The position numbers were made by a program, and so were the translations under genes. A stretch of 41,936 bases of DNA. Origin: an archaeon. Its GTDB lineage: Archaea > Nanobdellota > Nanobdellia > Pacearchaeales > GW2011-AR1. Where the stretch lies: positions 1 to 41,936 of the forward strand of contig JAUXAD010000005.1 of assembly GCA_030620045.1 (NCBI GenBank), in the 5' to 3' direction. Of the stretch, positions 34,815-41,936 are shown in pieces. Below the pieces are notes generated by a model. That model was not told where the DNA came from. It saw nothing but the letters and a program-made list of their open reading frames with translations, and searched no databases. Numbering within the stretch: position 1 is the first letter of the stretch; each line of letters opens with the position of its first letter.

Positions 34815-36262
34815 GGCAAATTATTCAGTGACATCCTCTCCACGACTTCAGTCGAGGGTTTCCAGCACTTATTGGCATATTGCCTCACTGCATATAGTTT
34901 CTGCTTCAACGATACGAGCCTTCTCAGGAAGAGAAGGTCTTACAGTATCTCCACAGACTTGAAATTCCGTATGTCCTACGGTATTGTTTAATTTTTTTAT
35001 AGTTTCTTTTTTAATATTAAGTGAAGCATTTAAATCTCTATCAATTATTAATCCACAAACTTCACATTTGAAAGTTCTTTTATCCAAAGACATTTTTTGT
35101 TTATTACCACAACAACTACATTTCTGTGTTGTTGGTTCAAATCTTCCAATTTCAACTACCTCTCCTTCAAAAATTGTTTTATAGTATTTAAGGTAAGAAA
35201 AGAAACTTCCCCATCCAACATCAGAAATACTTTTTGCCAAACAATGATTTCTAACCATTCCTTTAATATTCAAATCCTCTACTCCAATATATTTTATTTC
35301 ACTTGCTAATATCCTCGCTAACTTCTTATGGAAATCTTCTCTTTGTCTTTTAATCTTGGTATGTTGTTTTGCTAATTTAATTATTGATTTTTTTCTGTTT
35401 TTTGAACCCTTTTTCTTTTTACTATGTCTTCGCTGAAGTCTTTTTAATTTTTTCTCACTTCTTCTTAAAAATTTAGGATTATCAAATTCTTCTCCATTTG
35501 AACAAACTAAAAACTTTTTAATTCCGACATCCAATCCCTCTACTTCTGATTTAAATTCTGTTTCTTGTTTTTCAATAGGGGCATTCTCACAAGAAAAAGT
35601 TGCATACCATTCGTCATTTTCTTTTTTGATTGTTAATGTTTTTATTGTTCCTTCAATATTCCTATGCTTGACTATTCTTAACATTCCAATTTTAGAGACA
35701 TATAACCTATTATTCGGATATATTTCTTGTTGATATTGTGGGAAAGTTATTGATGTGTAGAATATTCTTTTATGAAATTTAGGAAAGCCTGGAGTTTCTC
35801 CATTCTTTACTCTTCTAAAAAAATGTTTAAAAGCATCTGAAATTCTTTTTGGAATATTTTGTTTTACTTGTGAATGAAGTTGTTTTGTTTCAAAATCTTT
35901 TACAAGATTATTCATATCAAAATTAGATAGAGTTTCTTTTGTTCCTAAATATATCTGTTGATGGATATCCAATAATTGGTTATACAAAAAACATGCTTGG
36001 TCTAATGCTATCTCTAATTTCTTTTCTTGTTTCCTATTTGGATAGAGTCGATATTTAAATGATTTTTTACTTGACATTTTCTTTCATTAATCTATTTAAA
36101 ATTTCATCATAAGTCTCTCTTTTTGTAATCCTAAGTTTCTTTAACTTTTCTAAAGTTTTATGCTCAATCTGAATTGTTGTTCTTTGTTCCATACATAATA
36201 CAAACATAAGAAGTATTTAAATGTTTCGTCTGCTTTCATCCCACCTCTAAAGAGTGTGGATT
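34815..36262 (-). mobile_element. tnpB: IS200/IS605-type TnpB element with recognisable left- and right-end hairpins
   Basis: ORF 34869-36077: YKFRLYPNRKQEKKLE, D (EGLDVGIKKF), E (GVEDLNIKG), D (DRDLNASLNI), CSCCGNK...CEVCG. Right end CCCTCGACTGAAGTCGTGGAGAGGATGTCAC; left hairpin CCACACTCTTTAGAGGTGGG at 36241-36259. Confidence 0.9.
36067..36192 (-). CDS. Ribbon-helix-helix-like 41-aa protein overlapping tnpB start
   Basis: MEQRTTIQIEHKTLEKLKKLRITKRETYDEILNRLMKENVK*; its last codons overlap ATGTCAAGTAAA of tnpB. Confidence 0.7.
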   Translation of the reverse strand: MEQRTTIQIEHKTLEKLKKLRITKRETYDEILNRLMKENVK

Positions 36263-36291
36263 TTCTCGTTCGCAGGAGATAAATTTCATTT

Positions 36292-36615
36292 TCAAGTTAA
36301 AAATAATTTCTTTGCTCTTTTCACAACTTCCCTTGCTTTTTTGTTTAGTTCTTTTGCTTCGTGTACTTCTTTATCCGCTTTTTTATCAAATCTCTCTTGT
36401 TTTTTAAACCACTCCTCTTGCGCTTTTTCTCTTTCTTCTTCTGTTGGTTTTTCTTCTAATATTTTACGACATCTATTACAGACCCTCACTTTATATCCTG
36501 AAGAATGTGCCAAAGCCCAATAATGTTCTGCCCAATATGTTTTTTTGTGGGGGCATTTGCTTTGTAATTCCTTTACTTTTTTATCAAATTCTTTGCTTAA
36601 TTGGTTATAGGTTTC
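36292..36615 (-). CDS. Zinc-binding coiled-coil protein (likely start METYNQLSKEF)
   Basis: CPHKKTYW...CNRCRKILEEKPTEEERE; tail KKAREVVKRAKKLFLT. Confidence 0.65.
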   Translation of the reverse strand, partial: ETYNQLSKEFDKKVKELQSKCPHKKTYWAEHYWALAHSSGYKVRVCNRCRKILEEKPTEEEREKAQEEWFKKQERFDKKADKEVHEAKELNKKAREVVKRAKKLFLT

Positions 36616-36715
36616 CATTTTCAAGTTTTTATTAATATCATATATAAAATTATACATAAGACTATATAGACAATTATTTTCAACAAATTATTTAGTTTTT
36701 CCCTTTCATCCATTT

Positions 36716-36922
36716 TCAAGTTTCAGCCTCAACAAATTCTATCTTTCCATTCTTTAATATATTTGTGATGTTTTTTCTTCCAAGATATTCTATCGTATCA
36801 TCATCTGGTATTATTTTACCTACTACCACTTTACTATCATAATATATCCTTACTCTAAATTTCATTTTCAATTTTATGTCGGGATGTTTAATACAATAAT
36901 TTTCCTCATCCTTACGAAACAA
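36716..36922 (-). CDS. Hypothetical protein
   Basis: 68 aa; stop TGA embedded in AACTTGAAAATG junction. Confidence 0.55.
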   Translation of the reverse strand: MFRKDEENYCIKHPDIKLKMKFRVRIYYDSKVVVGKIIPDDDTIEYLGRKNITNILKNGKIEFVEAET

Positions 36923-36959
36923 GGTATCCCGACTATAATTTATGAATTCCCTTTAATCC

Positions 36960-37496
36960 TTAAAGCTCCTTGAACTCGATAACTTCAAAGCACCCATTAA
37001 AGCCCTTTTTTTGCGGACGTCCGTCTCCGATTCCGACACGTTCGCCAGCCTCAACTAAGATATCTTTCAACATATCTGGCTTATTGAAGTATTTCTCATT
37101 ATACACGATTTCAAATGTCGCTTTCCATCCTGTTGGTAATCTTGGTCTTACTCTCATAATTCGAGCACGCTGAACTACTACAGGTTGTTTATCTATTTCG
37201 TAATTCTTTACTCCGAAATCAATTTTTTCGGGCTCAATTCGAACTGTTCCTGCTAAAATTGTTGCAGCACTTTTTCTTCCTATTGTATAGAAAGAACTTG
37301 CAGAGATAATTGACTTATGTAACCAAATGTTTGGAAGATATAAGTTTTTCTTTCCAGTACTCATTCTGTAAACTCTTTTTTCTGCTTCTTCCTTATCGAC
37401 ATACTTCTTTTTGGTTCTTCCTCCACTTTCCTCCTCAGTGAATCTGTTGAAGAGAAGAGGAGTTGTTCCCCTGATTTTCACTAAAATTTTTTTCAT
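36960..37496 (-). CDS. Phage/MGE 'GTxPLLxxRF' family protein, possible RAMP/Cas7-like fold
   Basis: VKIRGTTPLLFNRFTEEE...LYLPNIWLHKSIISASSF...KQPVVVQRARIMRVRPRLPTGWKATFEI...GERVGIGDGRPQKKGFNGCFEV. Confidence 0.55.
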   Translation of the reverse strand: MKKILVKIRGTTPLLFNRFTEEESGGRTKKKYVDKEEAEKRVYRMSTGKKNLYLPNIWLHKSIISASSFYTIGRKSAATILAGTVRIEPEKIDFGVKNYEIDKQPVVVQRARIMRVRPRLPTGWKATFEIVYNEKYFNKPDMLKDILVEAGERVGIGDGRPQKKGFNGCFEVIEFKEL

Positions 37497-37940
37497 TTAT
37501 ATACACCTCCTTTCAATTATATTTAATAGAATATCTTTTAAAGTTATTCCATCTAAATAAAGAATTTCTGTTGGTTCTGTCTTTCTTTGAACTCTTAAGT
37601 TATCTCTACTATCTAACTTCTCGCAATAAATTTCTACACCTTTTTTACAGAAACCATGCTTATCACTACCAATACATCCATCATATTCAATACTGCAATT
37701 TTCAAATTCATGATAATAACTTAACACATGTTCTCTTGCTAACCAATTTTCATCAATTCCAAGTTTTTCAATAGGACTATCAAATACCCCAACAAGTGTA
37801 AAACTAATAAGTATCAATCCACACACAATCGATGTAATTAATATTGAATAGAGCCATTTCTCATCTTTATCCCATTGATTTCGGTGCCTTCTAATATAAT
37901 CAATGTAGTCTTCATATTCTTTTTTCCAGTTTGTTTTCAT
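37497..37940 (-). CDS. Single-TM extracytoplasmic Cys-containing protein
   Basis: WLYSILITSIVCGLILISFTLVGVF; C-rich ectodomain. Confidence 0.6.
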   Translation of the reverse strand: MKTNWKKEYEDYIDYIRRHRNQWDKDEKWLYSILITSIVCGLILISFTLVGVFDSPIEKLGIDENWLAREHVLSYYHEFENCSIEYDGCIGSDKHGFCKKGVEIYCEKLDSRDNLRVQRKTEPTEILYLDGITLKDILLNIIERRCI

Positions 37941-37967
37941 CTTATTTTACCTCCTTATACTTTTATT

Positions 37968-38060
37968 ATTATTTTTCCTTTCCTTAATCCAACCTACCTT
38001 AACTTTCCTAAGCCGTCCAAATACCTAACCCAACCATTGAATATTATTTTAATTTTATTT
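37968..38060. repeat. Solitary copy of the 33-kb array unit
   Basis: TTTCCTTTCCTTAATCCAACCTACC...CCCAACCATTGAATATTATTTTAATTTT. Confidence 0.75.
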
Positions 38061-38100
38061 TCATTTTATTTGTTTTTGTTTCATTTTATTATAAGCTCCA

Positions 38101-38424
38101 TTAATATCTATCCCAAAAAAATCTGCTAACAATAATCCAAATAACTATCATCCATATCCAAAAAGGAATACCCATAATCTTATCACCAAAAAGATCAAAA
38201 GTTCCATAATCATCTTCTCCTTCAGTTTCAGAGGCATTTTTCCCGTTATTATCTAAATTTGGTTCGTTGAGAGTATCATCAAAAGAACCAGAAGGAGAAC
38301 TATCACCCTCTGTTGAGATAATAGTAACAAAAATAGTAGCAATAATTAAAAATGAAACTATAACTAAGCATATTATAACTCTTTTACTCAAAATTGGTTT
38401 TTTATTTTCTTTTTCCATCTTCAA
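38101..38424 (-). CDS. Two-TM protein
   Basis: VIICLVIVSFLIIATIFVTII ... IPFWIWMIVIWIIVSRFFW. Confidence 0.6.
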   Translation of the reverse strand: MKMEKENKKPILSKRVIICLVIVSFLIIATIFVTIISTEGDSSPSGSFDDTLNEPNLDNNGKNASETEGEDDYGTFDLFGDKIMGIPFWIWMIVIWIIVSRFFWDRY

Positions 38425-38738
38425 TCGAAAAATAATTTCTTTGCCTCTTTTACAACTTTTTCTGTTTTACTATTAAATTCTTTCGCTTTTTGTCTTTTTT
38501 CTTCTGCTTTTTTATTAAATTCTTTCTCTCTTGTTCGTTTTTTTAAATGATTTAAATGTTTCATTAGATTTTTTTCTAACCCTTCAAGCTTATCTTCTTT
38601 TAATCCTAAATGTAAATGCAATATTGCATATTCATAACCAACATCAAAAAAATGTGTGTCTCTTTCTGCCTGTGTTAAATTCATTTCGTCTATAAATTGA
38701 ACCTTTATTTTATCTTTTTCCATCTTCAATCTCCCCAA
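38421..38738 (-). CDS. Helical protein with KKLFF tail
   Basis: FNKKAEEKRQKAKEFNSKTEKVVKEAKKLFFD. Confidence 0.6.
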   Translation of the reverse strand: MGRLKMEKDKIKVQFIDEMNLTQAERDTHFFDVGYEYAILHLHLGLKEDKLEGLEKNLMKHLNHLKKRTREKEFNKKAEEKRQKAKEFNSKTEKVVKEAKKLFFD

Positions 38739-38941
38739 TTATGCAACCATTGAATAGCATTAGTTAATTTATTTTTATTATTACGAATTAAAAACTCTTT
38801 ATTCTCATTTTCTGATGAAACTTTCATGCCTTCTAAAAACGAAGCAACATTTTTAATATCTCTTATAGCAATCATAAATTTTTCTTTTATAACCATTACT
38901 TTTTCTTTATTTTTCTTTTCTGTTTTAATTTCTTTTTTCAT
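38726..38941 (-). CDS. Small helical protein
   Basis: 71 aa. Confidence 0.5.
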   Translation of the reverse strand: MKKEIKTEKKNKEKVMVIKEKFMIAIRDIKNVASFLEGMKVSSENENKEFLIRNNKNKLTNAIQWLHNWGD

Positions 38942-39066
38942 TTTTTAAGTTTAAATTTTTTACATTTACAAAGATTAACACCGCATCTTTCATAGTTAAT
39001 TCTTGGTGCTTTTATATGCTGTTTTCTCTTATGCCCACATTCACATATTTCATTTTCTTTTTTCAT
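38938..39066 (-). CDS. 42-aa CxCGHxxxxH microprotein
   Basis: MKKENEICECGHKRKQHIKAPRINYERCGVNLCKCKKFKLKK; ATGA overlap. Confidence 0.6.
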   Translation of the reverse strand: MKKENEICECGHKRKQHIKAPRINYERCGVNLCKCKKFKLKK

Positions 39067-39239
39067 TTTTTAAGTTTTTTTAATATTTCATCTAATTTTT
39101 TTTCAATCCTATTAGCCTGTGCGCTATCAGACATTGTAGTTGTCCAAATCTCTTTTGAACACATACTTGTAACTTTTCCACATTCAGGACAATATTTATA
39201 TTTATGATATAATCTTAATCCACAATTATAACATTTCAT
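39063..39239 (-). CDS. 58-aa zinc-ribbon protein
   Basis: MKCYNCGLRLYHKYKYCPECGKVTSMCSKEIWTTTMSDSAQANRIEKKLDEILKKLKK; ATGA overlap. Confidence 0.65.
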   Translation of the reverse strand: MKCYNCGLRLYHKYKYCPECGKVTSMCSKEIWTTTMSDSAQANRIEKKLDEILKKLKK

Positions 39240-39255
39240 TTTCTTTTTTCATTTT

Positions 39256-39369
39256 TTAATTAAAAAGTAGCTTTGCTCTTTCCACAATTTCATCTGCTTC
39301 TTTATTTAGTTTTTCGGCTTCTTTTATTTCTTCTTCTGCTTCTTTATCCAATTTATCTTCTTTCTTCAT
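39256..39369 (-). CDS. 37-aa helical microprotein
   Basis: MKKEDKLDKEAEEEIKEAEKLNKEADEIVERAKLLFN. Confidence 0.5.
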   Translation of the reverse strand: MKKEDKLDKEAEEEIKEAEKLNKEADEIVERAKLLFN

Positions 39370-39490
39370 TTTTTTTCTTTTTGTCTTTATTAGATTTTCT
39401 CATAATTTTAAGCCAACAATTAACACATAATGTAGATCGCTTTGCGCCGTTCCTTGAAAACATTTTTCCACAATCTCTACAAAATGGCAT
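39353..39490 (-). CDS. 45-aa zinc-ribbon microprotein
   Basis: MPFCRDCGKMFSRNGAKRSTLCVNCWLKIMRKSNKDKKKKNEERR. Confidence 0.6.
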   Translation of the reverse strand: MPFCRDCGKMFSRNGAKRSTLCVNCWLKIMRKSNKDKKKKNEERR

Positions 39491-39525
39491 TTTTAAATAT
39501 TATTTTCTATCTTTTTAAATATGAA

Positions 39526-39547
39526 CCCCCTCAAGAATCAAAGAGGG
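39526..39547 (-). terminator. CCCTC/GAGGG hairpin plus TTCATATTTAAA (minus)
   Basis: Immediately after stop of SPFH gene 39559-40413. Confidence 0.5.
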
Positions 39548-39558
39548 AAAAAATAAAT

Positions 39559-40413
39559 TTATTGTTCTTCTACTTCGTCAAAACTGCTTAAATCAAAACC
39601 TATAAAAGGAATTCCACTTGTAACTTTAGGCAAAATTCCATCCCATTTCTCAATTGCTTCCCTTTGAACATCCAATGCCTTGCTTTTAACCTCAATTTCT
39701 CTTAATTCTATAAGGTCTGCTGATATATGTAGTTTTTGTAATCTTAATGCTTCTGCTTCAGCTTGTGCCTGAGTTATTTTTTGTTCTTTCTCAATCTTTA
39801 TTCTTTCTAAATCTCTATCAGCTTTCAATTTAAGTTGTTCAGCAACCATTTTTTCTTCAATAGCCTCATCAAATTTTTCTGAAAATTGGAAATTCACTAT
39901 ATTGAAGTCTTTTACTATAACATAGTATTTATCCAATTTTTCTTTCATAATATCTTGCATTTTAGCCCTTGCTTCAGGTCTTCTCTGTATTAAATCTTCG
40001 GCTTTAAATTGTGCTGTTGCGGCTTTTACCGCTTCTTGTATTGCCGGGTCTATAACCCTAACCTGATAATCTCTTCCAATCTCCTGATGTAACCTATTAA
40101 CTTTTCCAGGGTCTAAATAGAAATTCAATGCAATTGTGGTTTGAACATCCTGTAAATCAAGACTTGCACTATCTGCTTGAGTTTCTATCTTTTGAGTCCT
40201 CACTTCATATTTCTTAACTGTTTGGACAAAGGGTATTTTAAAATTAATTCCCTCTTGAGCGATAGTATCACTTGGTTTTCCAAAAGTAAGAAGAACTCCT
40301 CTATATCCTGCTGAAATTGTATATACACTCAAAAAAAGCAAAATCAAAATTATTCCCACAACTACTGCTAAAAAAACGTATTTTTCTGGTCTAAATTCAA
40401 TTTCTTTTCTCAT
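39559..40413 (-). CDS. SPFH/prohibitin-like protein
   Basis: TISAGYRGVLLTFGKPSDTIAQEGINFKIPFVQTVKKYEVRTQKIETQADSASLDLQDVQTTIALNFYLDP. Confidence 0.92.
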   Translation of the reverse strand: MRKEIEFRPEKYVFLAVVVGIILILLFLSVYTISAGYRGVLLTFGKPSDTIAQEGINFKIPFVQTVKKYEVRTQKIETQADSASLDLQDVQTTIALNFYLDPGKVNRLHQEIGRDYQVRVIDPAIQEAVKAATAQFKAEDLIQRRPEARAKMQDIMKEKLDKYYVIVKDFNIVNFQFSEKFDEAIEEKMVAEQLKLKADRDLERIKIEKEQKITQAQAEAEALRLQKLHISADLIELREIEVKSKALDVQREAIEKWDGILPKVTSGIPFIGFDLSSFDEVEEQ

Positions 40414-40447
40414 TTTTACCTCCTTTCATTTGTATTTAATTTTAATT

Positions 40448-41557
40448 TCATAAATCTATCCTATCAATATTAACACAAACAGGAAATCTTGGAACCTTCT
40501 CTTTCTCTGATAAATTCTGATACCTTATCGTTGCAAATTTTCCAATTAACTTAGATTTATTTTTTAATAAAAATTTATAATAATCTTCTTCTCCTCTAAT
40601 TCCTGAAGAAAATTCCTTTCCATTTTTCATTTTTAGAACTAAGTTTCCAGCCATTCCACTCCTATTTCCAATTCCTTCAACAACATCAACTATAACAAAT
40701 TCTTCATCCAAGAAGTGTTTATATTTAAGAAGATTTCTACTTCTTTTATTTTCATAAGCAGAACCCGAAATTCTTACTATTAATCCTTCATATCCTAATG
40801 AAACAACTTTATCGTGATGTTCTTCAATCTCTTTATGCGAATTTACTTTTACTGGATTAATAAATTTGATATGTTTGCTTTTTCCAATTATTTTTGTTAT
40901 CGCTTGTTTTATTAATTTAAATCTCTCTTCAAATCCCAACTCCCTGTCGTCAGTCACTCCATCAAAAATATAAATTTTAACTATTTTTTCAGATTCTTTT
41001 AAGTCTTGTGTAGTTGGTTTACTTTTTCTAACCACGCTCATAATTTTTTCAAATGGAATATCGTGGGAGTAAATTTCTCCATCCACTATCCAATCAGGAT
41101 ATTTTTTAAAAAATGGCTTAAATAATTCGTGGATATGAGGACAAGAGACAAACTTCTTTCCGTTTCTAGTAAATAATCCTTCTTTTTGAATTATCATTCG
41201 AGAGCCGTCTATTTTACATTCCACTAATACTGGAAACTCTATCTTGTCTTTACGATCTAAATATTTATGTGCCAACATCGGAGCAAAGAATTTTTTTGCC
41301 GTATCTATTTTTTTAATATCCTCGGAATATCCTTCATCTATTTTATGCTGAAATTTACTTCCTGCTTCTTTTTGTGCTTGTTCATGGGCAGAAGTTTCGT
41401 TTGACCTTCCTTTGTTTTTGCCCTTTACAAAAGTTTTGTTGGATTGTGTTATTGTTCCACTCAGTAACCCTGATTTTGTGTAGAAACTATTACCTTTAAC
41501 TATAATTTCCCACTGATTTATAGTTCCATTAGAATTTTTTTTGTAAAGTGTTTTCAT
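40448..41557 (-). CDS. ATP-dependent DNA ligase with N-terminal WGR-like domain (phage type)
   Basis: Ligase motif I ECKIDGSRM, DGEIYSHDIPFEKIMS, GYEGLIVRI, LLKYKHFLDEEFVIVDV; N-term LYKKNSNGTINQWEIIVKGNSFYTKSG...GKNKGRSNETSAHEQAQKEA. Confidence 0.9.
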   Translation of the reverse strand: MKTLYKKNSNGTINQWEIIVKGNSFYTKSGLLSGTITQSNKTFVKGKNKGRSNETSAHEQAQKEAGSKFQHKIDEGYSEDIKKIDTAKKFFAPMLAHKYLDRKDKIEFPVLVECKIDGSRMIIQKEGLFTRNGKKFVSCPHIHELFKPFFKKYPDWIVDGEIYSHDIPFEKIMSVVRKSKPTTQDLKESEKIVKIYIFDGVTDDRELGFEERFKLIKQAITKIIGKSKHIKFINPVKVNSHKEIEEHHDKVVSLGYEGLIVRISGSAYENKRSRNLLKYKHFLDEEFVIVDVVEGIGNRSGMAGNLVLKMKNGKEFSSGIRGEEDYYKFLLKNKSKLIGKFATIRYQNLSEKEKVPRFPVCVNIDRIDL

Positions 41558-41605
41558 AAAATCTTAGGCAAGGATACCCACTGATTTATCTGTGGGAGGA
41601 ATTGC
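41555..41605. repeat. IS200/IS605-like terminal hairpin in the 5' region of the ligase gene
   Basis: TTCATAAAATCTTAGGCAAGGATACCCAC-TGATTTATC-TGTGGGAGGAATTGCC; matches 12212-12258 outside the stem. Confidence 0.65.
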
Positions 41606-41936
41606 CTCTACCTCCTTTCATTTGTTTTTGTTTCATCTCGTTTAAAGAATTTAAGTTCTCCAAAGCAAGCCGAACCATATTTGAATTTTCTTCTATAATT
41701 TTTGAAATTTTAAATAAATAAGAATACATTCCATTAACATCTTCTTTGTTGATTTTGTTATGACAACTCTGACAAAGAGGGATTAGAATATTATTAACTG
41801 GTTTTTGGTGTTTAGGCAATGCATGGTGGGAAGTTAGCCTCCTATGTTTTCCACACATCCAACATTTATCTTCTTCTATTTTTAAAACTATTTTGTTATT
41901 ATTTTTAATTTTATGTAGTTCTCCTATTTCTTCTCT
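41586..41936 (-). CDS. HNH endonuclease-like protein, truncated at right edge of window
   Basis: Frame open to window edge: REEIGELHKIKNNNKIVLKIEEDKCWMCGKHRRLTSHHALPKHQKPVNNILIPLCQSCHNKINKED. Confidence 0.8.
   Translation of the reverse strand, partial: REEIGELHKIKNNNKIVLKIEEDKCWMCGKHRRLTSHHALPKHQKPVNNILIPLCQSCHNKINKEDVNGMYSYLFKISKIIEENSNMVRLALENLNSLNEMKQKQMKGGRGNSSHR

Noticed and set aside
34706-34909. 67-aa ORF as a native gene
   Set aside because: N-terminal half is transposon right-end sequence; probably the 3' part of a gene interrupted by TnpB-2.

Overview
AT-rich archaeal sequence, probably DPANN-like (Woesearchaeota/Pacearchaeota/Nanoarchaeota-type secreted Cys-rich repeats, TTTAAATA-type promoters, strong GGAGGT Shine-Dalgarno sites). 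This lineage call is an inference. The left ~5.2 kb is on the + strand: LamG/adhesin-like surface genes and a NUDIX gene. From ~5.35 kb to the right edge (36 kb) essentially everything reads on the - strand. That block looks like a large mobile or viral/plasmid-like region: ParB-like protein, AAA+ ATPase, phage-type ATP-dependent DNA ligase, two HNH proteins, a Gp37/Gp68-type (DUF5131) radical-SAM-like protein, two SPFH proteins, two TnpB genes, a stand-alone phage-type 'GTxPLLF' protein, and dozens of tiny CxxC zinc-ribbon or single-TM ORFs, many under 60 aa and so absent from the ORF track. Metabolic cargo includes CysE, CysK, a B12-binding radical SAM protein and a BcrAD/BadF + DUF2229-like pair. 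The most unusual object is a ~0.87 kb non-coding array (33.09-33.96 kb) of about 11 degenerate ~75-85 bp units (TTGAATATGATTTTT..CCTTTCCTTACC..ACCGAACC). It is G-poor on +, locally GC-richer, and sits directly upstream of the parB-like gene, with a solitary unit at ~37.97-38.06 kb. A second broad pattern is reuse of near-identical leader/RBS modules that overlap the 3' ends of upstream genes, so unrelated proteins share C-terminal tails. No rRNA, convincing tRNA or CRISPR array was found.
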